Assembly (NCBI GenBank): GCA_036417435.1
Contig: CM070899.1
Location: forward strand, 68,589,001 to 68,653,000
DNA length: 64,000 nucleotides
Reading direction: 5' to 3'
From: Inia geoffrensis
Lineage: Eukaryota; Chordata; Mammalia; Artiodactyla; Iniidae
Shown here in pieces: positions 1 to 11,591 of this stretch. The position numbers were made by a program, and so were the translations under genes. The first letter of the stretch is position 1; each line of letters opens with the position of its first letter. The notes under the pieces were generated by a model, which was not told the origin of the DNA, did no database searches, and saw only the letters and a program-made list of their open reading frames with translations.

Positions 1-7
1 ATATTAC

Positions 8-132
8 CTGAATTGTAAAGAATACCTCTACATTCCAAACATTCCCAATTTTGTTCCCATGACTGTAGTGAGGCACAGGCTAGATGTGTTCCACGAGAAC
101 CACAACACTGACAGCGCTTTATTTCCCATTTG
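8..132 (-). CDS. G2E3: G2E3 coding exon, residues ~251-292 (third PHD-type finger)
   Basis: This is the last G2E3 exon inside the window. It is 125 nt, with acceptor CTCAG at 137-133 and donor GTAATAT at 7-1. It completes a split Ser codon from the exon at 6248-6364 and then reads [12 protein letters not shown] and onward to [13 protein letters not shown]. The Cys pairs (CxxCC-like and CxxC) with the HLAC motif form the second half of the PHD-type finger that starts in the preceding exon. Zinc ligation is inferred from the family. It ends with one nucleotide of the next codon, so the transcript continues beyond the window. The intron to its right carries MIRs, a DNA element and a large L1. 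Confidence 0.95.
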
Positions 133-939
133 CTGAGGACATAAAGAGAAGCAGATTATTTCCATGTGGTATTAACTTAGTCTAATTCTGACCATCAGCA
201 CCACTGCACACCTCACTGTCCACCTCACACACACAGCCAACCCTTTTACCCAAGGAAGGAAAATAAATTATCTGCTTTGATACTGCATTACTTTTTCCTA
301 AAGTTGTTTTCCCCCCCATTTCATTTATTATGTTTGTAACTTCCTTCTTTAAATATTCTCTATCTTAAAATACTAAACTAAATATCAGCATGTACATGCA
401 CATATACCCAAAGTATGTCTGATATGGAAGAAGCATTCAGTAAATACATTATCTTACCTAAAGTACTATCTTTCCCATTCAAGGTGAGGAATTATTTCCT
501 ATTAATAAGCTTGCTCAGAAACCCCAAGTACTGTGCAGCTCAACAGGATCCAGACTTACTACCTGATCCGCATTCATATTCTCTCTCATCTTTTCCCCTC
601 AAACCCCCACTCCCAATGTTACCCCACTGTGTTGTGTGACATGTGCCAGTCAGTATTCACATTTTCTGTATGGGTGTGGGCTATAGCGTGCAGCCTCCTC
701 TTTGTTTGGTTATGAATACATCCGCCTGTACAGAAATGGATATATTCCCTGAGTGTGTGGATATGTGTGATAAGAGACTTAGCTGTGTAACTTCACCTCT
801 TGTAGGTGTGAGCGAATCTCCCTCTGTGTGGACATGGGTGTGTAGGGGTATGTCCTCTCTGTGTCTCCCTCTCTTCCCCAGATAGTTCTGCCAACTGATG
901 ATGAAGAGGAAGAAACATGACAGCTAACGAGTGCTTATA

Positions 940-1175
940 CACCAGGCCCAGTTCTCACTCTTTACATGTAAAGTTTCAGAAGGTTGGAAAAATTTCAGAA
1001 GGTTGGAAAAACCAGTTACCTCCATTTTGAAGAAGAGGAAACCAAAGCATAGAGGGGTAAATTGCTTGCCCAAACAAGTTCACACTGTTAGTAAATCTCA
1101 GAGTGAGGCTTCCAATCCAGTTTACCTGGCTTCAGACCCATGCTCCTAACCACTCCACCATGCTGCCTTTCAGCA
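940..1175 (-). repeat. MIR SINE remnant
   Basis: The order of signature blocks (cattttgaagaagaggaaacc, cttgcccaaacaag, ctcctaaccactccaccatgctgcc) follows the reverse complement of MIR. A 19-bp local tandem duplication at 974-1011 interrupts it. Confidence 0.7.
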
Positions 1176-1419
1176 AATTACCTTCCTATCACTAGGATGA
1201 GAGGGAGTGAGACTGCAAAGAAAGCATTCAGATAGCAGGACTCTTGTGTCCTAGGAGAAAAGGCAAAGTAGCTGCCAGAAAGAAAAGGGAGTTTGGTAGC
1301 AAATGATTAGGTGACCAGAGGTATACAAGAAATATGTATATTTGTTAATCAAAATAGCTTAAAATGAATTTAGAAAATATCATTATTAATGAATATATTG
1401 CTTCTTAGAACTGTAAAGT

Positions 1420-1560
1420 GCTTTACTGTCTATAAAGCACTTTATATACATTAATCTCATCTCAACCTCAGCACAACCCTTGAGCAGGGTATTATTAGTG
1501 TTTACACATGAATAATCAGGGTCACCAGATCAAGTTACTTAGGCAAGAACACACATTACT
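1420..1560 (-). repeat. MIR SINE remnant
   Basis: The run aagcactttatatacattaa, then ctcaacctcagcacaaccct, tattatta and a degraded cttaggcaag matches the 3' part of MIR read on the minus strand. Confidence 0.6.
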
Positions 1561-2127
1561 TGACATCTTCAATAAGACCTCCACCCTTAATGAATCTTTA
1601 GTCTAATCTTTAGGCAAAGACAAATTTAAATATTGTCAACTCTATTGTAACAAGCACAATGAAGGGAAAATCCAGCCCAGAACAGGGAATCAGGAATAGT
1701 AAGAGCTTCTTAGGGGAAGCTTTCCAAAGCTTGCAAGACTTCAGCTGAGTCTTCCAAAATAAGTAGTAGCTCACCTAGCCAAATCACTTTCCATAAGAGA
1801 TAAGGCTCCCAATATTCTGCTCTGCACTTTAAGCTTCAGTTTGTCATATTAATTAAGACTACATAAGAGGGATAAAAATTTATCAAAATTTCAACAAAAT
1901 TAGATTTGTTATTTTTTATGCTGCATCTTAAAAAATAAAGATACTTTTGATTTCTAATACCCCACACAGTATAGTGTACAGAGAAGGCAAAAAACGACTG
2001 TTAACATTATAGCCAACGTCTACGGATATTACAAAAGAGTAATCAATAAATTTCAAATGCCAAATCCTTCTTATAGTGATCCAAAACAAACACTGATAGA
2101 TTAATCTAGTTTCTTAACCTCTAGAAC

Positions 2128-2803
2128 AGTGTCGTCCAATAGAAGTATAATGTAAATCATATATGTAATTTAAACTTTCCAAGTAACCAGATTTAAAAAG
2201 GTAAAAGAAACAGGTGAAATAAAATTGAGTACTTCCAAAATATAGTCATTTTGTTTGGCAGGTAATCAATTTAAAAAATTATTAACAAGATATTTTAAGG
2301 TCTTTTTTTCTTACTATTATGGGCTGAATTCTGTCACGCTCAGAATTCATATGTTGAAGACCTAACACCCAGTGCTTCACAAGGTGACTGTAGTTGGAGA
2401 CAGGGCCTTTAAAGCGATAATTAAGATAAACTGAGGCCATATGCGTGGGTCCTAATCCAATATGACTGGTATCCTAATAAGAAAAAAAGATTAAGGCACA
2501 GACCGAAGGACACAGCTGGAAGGGAGCCATGTGCAAGCCAAGGAGAGAGGCTTCAAGAGAAATCAAACCTGCCAATGCCTTTATCTTGGACGTCTGGCCT
2601 CTAGGTTTCTGAGAAGAAAAATTTCTGTTGTTTAAGCCACCCGGTTTGTGGTATTTTGTTATGGCAGTCCTAGTAAACTAAGATACATATAAGTCTTCGG
2701 TGTGTATTTTACACTTACGACACCTCTCAATTTGGAATAGCCACATTTCAAGTGCTCAATAGCCACCTGTGGTTACTGGCTACCACAGTAGAGCTCTAGA
2801 AAA
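2128..2803 (+). mobile_element. Nonautonomous DNA-transposon-like element, split by an LTR
   Basis: The left part (2128 to about 2314) and right part (about 2690-2803) together match, block for block, the element at 50245-50560. Shared blocks include gtccaatagaag, aaacaggtgaaat, gtgtattttacacttac and agccacatttcaagtgctc. The ends are roughly inverted (gtccaata near the left end; a degraded counterpart near the right). I do not recognise the exact family name. Confidence 0.6.
2315..2688 (+). mobile_element. Solo LTR, MaLR/ERVL type
   Basis: It opens tatgggctgaattctg, continues aattcatatgttgaagacct and gagacagggcctttaaag, and closes with ctgttgtttaagccacccgg. These blocks are typical of MLT1/MST-type LTRs. 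It interrupts the DNA element at 2128-2803 and is therefore younger. No internal region is present. Confidence 0.7.
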
Positions 2804-2984
2804 CAGAGCCTCATGAAAACACACCACAAAAGTTACAATTATGCCAACAGCAATAATTTCTGTAAACAGATGTAAATATGCATTTAATAAATATATCTCA
2901 TCTCAAGTTAAAATTTCAAACATCCTAAGAGCAAAAGTACATTTCACTAACTAGAAAACTTACTTTCTCAAGCTGAAGGTTTAA

Positions 2985-5900
2985 AAAATGACAGTAATAG
3001 AAATACAAAAGATCATGAGAGATTACTACAAGCAACTCTATGCCAATAAAACACAACCTGGAAGAAATGGACAAATTCTTAGAAATGCACAACCTGCCAA
3101 AACTGAATCAGGAACAAACAGAAAATATGAACAGACCAATCACAAGCACTGAAATTGAAACTGTGATTAAAAATCTTTCAACAAACTAAAGCCCAGGACC
3201 AGATGGCTTCACAGGAGAATTCTATCAAACATTTAGAGAAGAGCTAACACCTATCCTTCTCAAACTCTTCCAAAATACAGCAGAGAGAGGAACACTCCCA
3301 AACTCCTTCTACAAGGCCAGTATCACCTGGATACAAAAACCAGACAAAGATGTCACAAAGAAAGAAAAATACAGGCCAATATCACTAATGAACATAGATG
3401 CAAAAATCCTCCACAAAATACTAGCAAACAGAATCCAACAGCACATTAAAAGGATCATACACCATGATAAAGTGGAGTTTATTCCAGGAATGCAGGATTA
3501 TTCAATATACGCAAAACAATCAATGTGATAAACCATATTAACAAACTGAAGGAGAAAAACCATATGATCATCTCAATAGATGCAGAGAGAGCTTTTGACA
3601 AAATTCAACACCCATTTATGATAAAAACCCTGCAGAAAGTAGGCACAGAGGGAATTTTCCTCAAAATAATAAAGGCCATATATGACAAACCCACAGCCAA
3701 CATCGTCCTCAATGGTGAAAAACTGAAACCATTTCCACTAAGATCAGGAACAAGACAAGGTTGCCCACTCTCACCACTATTATTCAACATAGTTTTGGAA
3801 GTTTTAGCCACAGAAATCAGAGAAGAAAAGGAAATAAAAGGAATCCAAATCGGGAAAGAAGTAAAGCTGTCACTGCAGATGACATGATACTATACATAGA
3901 GAATCCTAAAGATGCTACCAGAAAACTACTAGAGCTAATCAATGAATTTGGTAAAGTAGCAGGATACAAAATTAATGCACAGAAATCTATGGCATTCTTA
4001 TAGACCAATGGTGAAAAATCTGAAAGTGAAATCAAGAAAAAACTCCTATTTACCACTGCAACAAAAAGAATAAAATATCTAGGAATAAACCTACTTAAGG
4101 ACACAAAAGACCTGTATGCAAAAAATTATAAGACCCTGATGAAAGAAATTAAAGATGATACAAATAGATGGAGAGATATACCATGTTCTTGGATTGGAAG
4201 AATCAACATTGTGAAAATGACTCTACTCCGAAAAGCAATCTACAGATTCAATGCAATCCTTGTCAAACTACCACTGGTATTTTTCACAGAACTAGAACAA
4301 AAAATTTCACAATTTGTATGGAAACACAAAAGACCCCGAATAGCCAAAGCAATCTTGAGAACGAAAAACAGAGCTGGAGGAATTGGGCTCCCTGACTTCA
4401 GACTATACTACAAAGCTATGGTAATCAAGACAGTATGGTACTGGCACAAAAACAGAAAGATCAATGGAACAGGAAAGAAAGCCCAGCTATAAACCCATGC
4501 ACATATGGTCACCTTATCTTTGATAAAGGAGGCAGTAATGTACAGTGGAGAAAGGACAGCCTCTTCAATAAGTGGTGCTGGGAAAACTGGATAGGTACAT
4601 GTAAAAGTATGAGATTAGAACACTCCCTAACACCATACACAAAAATGATCTCAAAATGGATTAAAGACCTAAATGTAAGGCCAGAAACTATCAAACTCTT
4701 AGAGGTAAACACACGCAGAACACTCTATGACATAAATCACAGCAAGATCCTTTTTGACCCACCTCCTAAAGAAATGGAAATAAAAACAAAAATAAACAAA
4801 TGGAACCTAATGAACCTTAAAAGCTTTTGCACAGCAAAGGAAACCATAAACAAGACCAAAAGACAACCCTCAGAATGGGAGAAAATATTTGCAAATGAAG
4901 CAACTGACCAAGGATTAATCTCCAAAATTTACAAGCAGCTCATGCAGCTCAATAACAAAAAAACAAACAACCCAATCCAAAAATGGGCAGAAGAGCTAAA
5001 TAGACATTTCTCCAAAGAAGATATACAGATTGCCAACAAACACATGAAAGAATGCTCAACATCATTAATCACTAGAGAAATGCAAATCAAAACTACAATG
5101 AGATATCATCGCACACCAGTCAGAATGGCCATCATCAAAACATCTAGAAACAGGGCTTCCCTGGTGGCACAGTAGTTGAGAGTCTACCTGCCGATGCAGG
5201 GGACGCGGGTTCGTGCCCCGGTCTGGGAAGATCCCACATGCTGCGGAGCAGCTGGGCCTGTGAGCCATGGCCGCTGAGCCTGTGTGTCCCGAGCCTGTGC
5301 TCTGCAACGGGAGAAGCCACAACGGTGAGAGGCCCGCGTACCGAAAAACAAAACAAAACAAAAAAAACATCTAGAAACAATAAATGCTGGAGAGGGTGTG
5401 CAGAAAAAGGAATACTCTTGCACTGCTGCTGGTAATGTGAACTGGTACAGCCACTATGGAGAACAGTATGGAGGTTCCTTAAAAAACTACAAATAGAACT
5501 ACCATATGACCCAGCAATCCCACTACTGGGCATATACCCTGAGAAAACCATAGTTCAAAAAGAGTCATGTACCAAAATGTTCATTGCAGCTCTATTTACA
5601 ATAGCCAGGAGATGGATGCAACCTAAGTGTCCATCATCGGATGAATGGATAAAGAAGATGTGGCAAATATGTACAATGGAATATTACTCAGCCATAAAAA
5701 GAAACGAAACTGAGTTATTTGTAGTGAGGTGGATGGACCTAGAGTCTGTCATACAGAGTGAAGTAAGTCAGAAAGAGAAAGACAAATACCATATGCTAAC
5801 ACATATATATGGAATCTAAGAAAAAAAAAAATGTCATGAAGAATGTAGGGGTAAGATGGGAATAAAGACACAGATCTACTAGAGAATGGACTTGAGGATA

Positions 5901-6214
5901 TGGGGAGGTGGAAGAGTAAGCTGTGACAAAGTGAGAGAGTGGCATGTACATATACACACTACCAAACGTAAAATAGCTAGTGGGAAGCTAGATAGCTAGT
6001 GGGAAGCAGCCGCATAGCACAGAGAGATCAGCTCAGTGCTTTGTGACCACCTAGAGGGGTGGGATAGGGAGGGTGGGAGAGAGGGAGACGCAAGAGGGAA
6101 GAGATATGGGAACATATGTATATGTATAACTGATTCACTTTGTTATAAAGCAGAAACTAACACACCATTGTAAAGCAATTATACTCCAATAAAGATGTTA
6201 AAAAAAAAAAAAAA
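2985..6214 (+). mobile_element. LINE-1, 5'-truncated (ORF2 RT domain to poly(A) tail)
   Basis: Opposite in strand to G2E3, inside its intron. It starts within ORF2 and runs through the RT domain (3525-3887 includes [13 protein letters not shown]), the C-terminal ORF2 region (4139-5175) and a 3' UTR ending ctccaataaagatg plus poly(A). It is broken by stops and frameshifts: the catalytic FADD block is lost because a few bases present in the copy at 24825-28503 are missing near 3875. A CHR-type SINE sits inside at 5153-5363. It cannot move by itself. Confidence 0.93.
5153..5363 (+). mobile_element. CHR-type tRNA-derived SINE inside L1
   Basis: Full-length copy with the gggcttccctggtggcacag head, GGTTCG B-box core and A-rich tail. 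A perfect 16-bp target duplication (aaaacatctagaaaca) lies at 5137-5152 and 5364-5379. The L1 reading resumes exactly after it. Confidence 0.93.
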
Positions 6215-6247
6215 GGACACTAAGCACAACTGAACTTCCCCATATAC

Positions 6248-6364
6248 CTGTCCGGCACATTATAGTCTCGCCCTTCTTTGCAACGACATCTTCGGACATC
6301 ACAATGCTCATAGTGCTGCAGAAGCTCTTGATAAGCATTTTCCTCTAATTCCCAAGATGCATCT
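6248..6364 (-). CDS. G2E3: G2E3 coding exon, residues ~212-250
   Basis: This 117-nt exon has donor GTATATG (6247-6241) and acceptor CTTTACAG (6372-6365). It reads [15 protein letters not shown], then [19 protein letters not shown]. The first half is an acidic helix-like linker. The CDVRRCRC cluster supplies the first metal-binding Cys residues of the PHD-type finger that finishes in the exon at 8-132. The first nucleotide completes a Lys codon started in the exon at 7040-7146, and the last two begin the Ser codon of the next exon. The exon lies just past the poly(A) tail of an L1 inserted in the following intron. Confidence 0.96.
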
Positions 6365-6372
6365 CTGTAAAG

Positions 6373-7033
6373 GAAGCAAGATATAAAATATACTTTGGCC
6401 TAAAATGTTACATAAAAGGACTGATAATGAATCTAAAACTATGAACTATTCACAAACTTAGGAACAAGCATGAAACTTGTTCTTTTTACGATTAATCATA
6501 CACTTCAAGATATAAATCCCTTAGTGTCATTTTATCCTACAGTTAATTAGTCTCACAGTGAATTTCAAATGCTAAATGAAAAATTAAGTAGAAATTTTCT
6601 GAAACTTACATTTTTCCTAATATTTCACTTCCAGTTTTTTGAATTTCAAGTTTAGTACCATATTTCTGGATTCCTCACCTTTAAGTATTAAGAAAATTCT
6701 TCTTATACATTTTAAACCACATCTTGATTCTCTCAAATAATTTATACATACCATTTTGAAGCCTATTATACTTGTGTATCAATTAATCAATATTGTACAC
6801 AAGTGAGGTGTACAATTATTAAGAGACTATAAACAACTAATGAGACATTTAAGTCAGTACCTGGTTCTCAAGAACTAGCAATCTGGGGAGGAGGAGGAAA
6901 GGTGGCGTGGACGGTTTTACATTTCCCTATTTGAAATGGCTGCTTGTCCATGAGTAAATCAGACATCAGTGATTATTTCCATTGTTATTAAATCCTACAT
7001 TTAAGACCTCTTTTCCTCAAAAGTCTAAATGTT
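6373..7033. other. G2E3 intron, unassigned
   Basis: A+T-rich intron between the exons at 7040-7146 and 6248-6364. It is short and repeat-poor. I see no gene, SINE or L1 in it. Confidence 0.6.
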
Positions 7034-7039
7034 ACTCAC

Positions 7040-7146
7040 TTTTCAGGAATATGAATTCCCATTCTCAACATCTCTTTCTGAAATATATCACTATTATTGC
7101 ATATTGTGCACCTAAAGAAAAACACTCCTGCATTTATTGCTTGAAC
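7040..7146 (-). CDS. G2E3: G2E3 coding exon, residues ~177-212 (end of RING-like/PHD finger 2)
   Basis: This 107-nt exon has donor GTGAGT (7039-7034) and an acceptor ending TATAG (7151-7147). It reads [20 protein letters not shown], followed by a basic/amphipathic stretch to MGIHIPE. The CTIC pair is the final Cys pair of the finger whose first Cys/His residues are in the exon at 11592-11757. It starts on a codon boundary and ends two nucleotides into a Lys codon. No in-frame stop is present. Confidence 0.96.
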
Positions 7147-7152
7147 CTATAG

Positions 7153-7825
7153 TGGAAAATAGAAAATATATGATTAATAATTTAACAGGTTATCAGGTTA
7201 TGAATTATAAGGCTAACAGAACATGTGTGCTACTTTTCACATATATATTATGGAAACTTATTTTTTATGTTTGTGGTTCATAAACTTTGATAAACTAAGT
7301 TACCCTACTGCTAAAACTTGGGGATATTTCTCCCAATGGGAAAAAAAATTAAGCTATTGAAATGACTGTTCCTTACATCTATCACCAATATGTGTTTCTC
7401 AACCCTTTGTATCTAATGTCATTTCTGTTCCCAAGTATTGTGTTGTCCATCACTCTCTGTGAATAAAACAGTAAACATCTTCAGTTACTTCATCTAGGAA
7501 GGATGTTTAAATAAATGTTACATATAAAGCATCATTGGTTCTGTTTTTAACTCAATCTCTCTAAGTTTTCTTCCTAAGGGAGAGAAACATAAAACCTATT
7601 CTCACTGCTTCAGCAAATAAAAATACAGAAGCAGCAGAAAGAGAGAGAAAGAGTAGCCAATCACCAGTTTAAAAAGCTAGTAGCACACACTCATTTAATA
7701 AATATTTAATCCCTACTATACAGGCGCCAAACACTATGCTAGTACCAAAAATAGAAACATAAAATGACTTAGATCCTATTTCAAGGAATTCTTGTGAGTA
7801 GGCATATACTAAAGAAGTATTATTT
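7153..7825. other. G2E3 intron, unassigned part
   Basis: A+T-rich sequence with no ORF of note. The stretch near 7690-7790 (catttaataaatatttaatc, ctatgctag) resembles the end of an old MIR or L2, but too weakly to call. Confidence 0.5.
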
Positions 7826-8018
7826 TTTAAATACATTTATTGATTTATTTATGGCTGTGTTGGGTCTTCGCTGCTGCACGCGGGCTTTCTCTAGTTGCAG
7901 CGAGTGGGGGCTACTCTTTGTTGCGGAGCATGGGCTCTAGGCGTGCGGGCTTGAGTAGTTGTGGCACATGGGCTTAGCTGCTCCACAGCATGTGGGATCT
8001 TCCCTCTCTTCCACAGAT
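7826..8018 (-). mobile_element. Long CHR-type SINE, truncated
   Basis: A tttatttatggctgtgttgg tail and a gcgggctttctctagttgc body, read on the minus strand, belong to the long (about 300 bp) CHR subtype. The tRNA-like head is missing: homology stops at tgtgggatcttccct. It forms an inverted pair with the copy at 8039-8376. Confidence 0.85.
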
Positions 8019-8038
8019 ACTTTTTAAAAAATACTTTT

Positions 8039-8376
8039 AGGACTTCCCTGGTGGCACAGGGGTTAAGAATCCGCCTGCCAATGCAGGGGACATGGGTTCG
8101 AGCCCTGGTCCGGGAAGATCCCTCATGCCGCAGAACTAAGCCCGTGCGCCACAACTACTGAGCCTGTGCTCTAGAGCCCACGAGTCACAACTACTGAGCC
8201 CGTGTGCTGCAACTACAGAAGCCTGCGTGCCTAGAGCCCGTGCTCTGCAACAAGAGAAGCCACCGCAATGAGAAGCCTGCGCACTGCAAAGAAGAGTAGC
8301 CCCTGCTCACTGCAACCAGAGAAAGCCCGTGTGCAGCAACAAAGACCCAACGCAGCCAAAAATAAATAAATAAATT
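8039..8376 (+). mobile_element. Long CHR-type SINE
   Basis: Starts aggacttccctggtggcaca, has ggttcgagccctggtccggg, a long body with gccaccgcaatgagaagcc, and ends in an (aaat)n tail. It lies about 20 bp from the opposite-strand copy at 7826-8018. Confidence 0.9.
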
Positions 8377-9454
8377 TATTTAAAAATAACTAAACAAATA
8401 AATAAAAAGTACATACGGAAGAGAAAGGAAGAAGTGCTGAAGTTTATGTAAGAGCCTGACAAAAATGTCACAGGGATGGTACGGTCAAAGTTAAGTTTGA
8501 AAGAAGTAGGGGTTTGCCAGGAAAATAGGACAAAAGACAATACAAGGAGAGGGAATAGCATATATCAAGTCTCAGTGGCAAAAGAGTACATGTGATTGGG
8601 GAAATAATAATAATATACTTAGAAATTACATGCTGATCATACTGAACTAAGTAATTAAAATAGACAGGTAAATCAAAGTCAGTAGTGTGAAGAACTGACA
8701 GAGAATAAGGCATGCAGGAGTTAGCGGCCTCCGGCAAAAGTCTAGTTAAAAAAAAAAAAGTGTCTGAAGTGAAATCACAAAGGGTTTTAGGTTGAGGGTA
8801 GCAACAAAAAAGGATACACCAAAAATATTAAGCAGATCTGACAGACTTGGAGAATGATTTGTGGATGGTCAAGAAAGAAGTGGACAAAGAGGAATCCAGG
8901 TTCAAACAACTAGCAGGTAGCACACACACAACATGTGAGAGGGAAGCAACAAGTTAATGAAATCTCTGCTGAACCTAAAGGATCTTTGAGCAATTGTACA
9001 CAGATACCAAGATCTTACTAAGTATAGGATATGATACAAGGAACTGTCTAGCATGGAGAAAAGAAAAACAGCATAGGACATATGAAAGATACCACCAAGA
9101 CCACAGCAATGATTGGAGAAATCCAAACTGAACAAGAATAGTGACAATTCTCTGCATACAGAGTGAAAAGTCAATTTCTTTGATATTAACCTATAGTCTC
9201 TCCTCACAAAATCCCAATGTATATAGCATTTGTAGTGGTCACAAATGAAATTTGCTTAACCACATACAATTCTCATCCTACTGCATAGGTTTGTTCTTCC
9301 TTCAACTCTTTTATATTAATGGAATTCAGAGATTAAAAAAAAATTATTTGGGTATTAGTATAGCTACCTAAACAGGGTAGACTCCATTTACTATTTCAGT
9401 TAAGACTTATATTAGAGTGGAAAAGCCACTGAAGTTCCTTTAAGGAACATGACT
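8377..9454. other. G2E3 intron, unassigned
   Basis: A+T-rich sequence. The open frames here (for example minus-strand 8902-9207) show no recognisable family and no conserved composition. I found no repeat I could name. Confidence 0.5.
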
Positions 9455-9467
9455 CAAGAATGAGCTC

Positions 9468-9698
9468 CGGGGCTTCCCTGGTGGCGCAGTGGTTGAGAGT
9501 CCGCCTGCCGATGCGGGGAACACGGGTTCGTGCCCCAGTCCGGGAGGATCCCACGTGCCGCGGAGCGGTCTGGGCCCGTGAGCCGTGGCCGCTGAGACTG
9601 CGCGTCCAGAGCCTGTGCTCCGCAACGGGAGAGGCCGCAACAGTGAGAGGCCTGCGTATCGCAAAAAAAAAAAAAACAAAGAAAAAAAAAAAAAAAAA
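9468..9698 (+). mobile_element. CHR-type SINE
   Basis: Full-length copy of the short CHR subtype with a 13-bp target duplication (caagaatgagctc) at 9455-9467 and 9699-9711, and a long A-rich tail with a few interruptions. Confidence 0.93.
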
Positions 9699-9850
9699 CA
9701 AGAATGAGCTCTGTCCTGGTGTGCTCTAACCAAGTAATAATTGCTTCCTTGTTAATATTTATATAACAGACAGGTGTCCATGGGGGCCATGACCTTATAT
9801 CTGCATAAAGTAGACCTACATTTTTGTTAGTAGTACTACTTCTAGTTTTT

Positions 9851-10049
9851 TTTTTTTGCGGTTCGCGGGCCTCTCACTGTTGTGGCCTCTCCCGTTACGG
9901 AGCACAGGCTCCGGACGCGCAGGCTCAGCAGCCATGGCTCACGGGCCCAGCCGCTCCGCAGCATGTGGGATCTACCCGGACCGGGGCATGAACCCGTGTC
10001 CCCCGCATCGGCAGGCAGACTCTCAACCACTGCGCCACCAGGGAAGTCC
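9851..10049 (-). mobile_element. CHR-type SINE
   Basis: Full-length copy, reverse orientation, with a poly(T) start and a gccaccagggaagtcc end. It is flanked by the 14-bp duplication tacttctagttttt (9837-9850 and 10050-10063). It makes an inverted pair with the copy at 9468-9698. Confidence 0.93.
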
Positions 10050-10063
10050 TACTTCTAGTTTTT

Positions 10064-11204
10064 AATGACAGAATCAGAAACTTGGTATTTTCGGAGTTCA
10101 CAAAAAGTCCTATGAATACTAGGTCAAATTTGAGAACCTCTGTTTCATTATTAACGCATAATGAGGCAAATCTTATTTGTCCTGAAAAATAACATACTAT
10201 TATTACAGAGTTAACAAGATGATACATTTGGCAGCAATTACATTCAATTCATTCAAATACAAACCCTGAATTAAGATAAATTACCTTTTAAAGATTCTCA
10301 CATAATGTGAACTTCTTCCTCAATAGGTAAAGATAGCACTTCATGATGTTTATGAACTGCACTCTCTAGATCCTTTTACAAACACTTCTTTGTAAGAATG
10401 AACAGGATTTCTAATATTTACCCAACAAAATAGGCTCCATCCTGCCACTTTTAACTGATAACTAATAATAATTAACTAATACTAAGAGTTCAAGGCTCAT
10501 ACAAAAAAAACAGGAAGTAATCAAGCTTTACTACTTTGACTACTGTTAGTATTTTTAAGATTTTGTTGAAATATAAGAGGATTTACATCTCCTAACTTAA
10601 AAAAAAGAACTTTTGTAGTTAATTTGTAATCAATAATAACATTTCATTTTACTAAACAATAATAAAAGCCAAGCTTTAAAAAACAGTATAAACTTAAGTA
10701 AACCCTTTGTCACTTGGCATTCTATCAACTATAACTGTCTAACAATTGGCACTTTCACACATTTATACTATATATTGGACATTATTAATAACTGGGATCT
10801 TTTTAAAATTTTAAATTATCTTCTGAATTGAAGAAACTAAATTGTTTAATGTGTGTTTTATGATATTTCATTTACTTGAAAACTTGTCGTCAGGTTTGAC
10901 ATACAAGGTGGCTCTCAAAGAACTATCAATTCATTAGATAGTAATCAGTTTACTGTCAAAAAGTTATGATAAAGTGTTTACTACAGCTAAAAAAAATAGA
11001 CCTCTTAACATTAAATTAGCTTACAGTTAATTATTTCACATATCTTGGTTTTCTAAGCTTAAATATATAAATGAACTTGGGAATTAAAATCTGTGTATTA
11101 TTCATTGTGAAATACAAACAAAATCCTTGGGTAAAAACAACAAAATTTTGAAAGTGTAAATATACATTAAAAGGTAGTATCTAAACTTTTATTAAAACAT
11201 TAAT
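10064..11204. other. G2E3 intron, unassigned
   Basis: A+T-rich intron sequence with no gene and no repeat family I can recognise. Confidence 0.5.
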
Positions 11205-11218
11205 TGTAGGGCTTCCCT

Positions 11219-11414
11219 GGTGGCGCAGTGGTTGGGACTCCGCCTGCCAATGCAGGGGACACGGGTTCGTGCCCCCGTCTGGGAGAGTCCTGCGCGCTGC
11301 GGAGCGGCTGCGCCCGTGGGCCACGGCCACTGAGCCTGCGCGTCTGGAGCCTGTTGCTCCTCGGCGGGAGAGGCCACAGCAGTGAGAGGCCCGCGTACCA
11401 CAAAACAAACAAAG
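11219..11414 (+). mobile_element. CHR-type SINE
   Basis: Full-length copy with a 14-bp duplication aaacattaattgta at 11205-11218 and 11415-11428. The tail is short and mixed (caaaacaaacaaag). Confidence 0.93.
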
Positions 11415-11591
11415 AAACATTAATTGTACACTTCAATAGGGTGAATTTTATATGTAAAATGTGATTCAATAAAGCTGTTTTAAAAAGTTACAAGTAGTAA
11501 GAGCTAAAATACACATCAATTTTTTCTAATTTAAAATTCAAATCAGCAAGCAACAAATTTTATACCAGAAAAAGCTGACAAAACATCTTAC

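Larger units (their letters stand above)
133..2127. other. G2E3 intron, left part: MIRs and unassigned sequence
   Basis: This stretch of the intron left of the exon at 6248-6364 has no coding signal. It holds two minus-strand MIR remnants (listed separately) and a 19-bp unit repeated head to tail at 974-992 and 993-1011. The rest is A+T-rich sequence I cannot assign. The ORFs at 415-885 have no family resemblance. Confidence 0.6.

Noticed and set aside
5160..5240. tRNA-like A-box/B-box signals at SINE heads
   Set aside because: These are the tRNA-derived heads of SINEs. The sequences lack a foldable acceptor stem pair and continue into the SINE body, so no true tRNA gene is called.
9440..9733. 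Many overlapping open frames on both strands at each SINE (about 60-120 codons, with GATRVPCIGR-like or SAACGIFPDRG-like strings)
   Set aside because: They recur at every CHR SINE and are translations of the repeat consensus, not genes.
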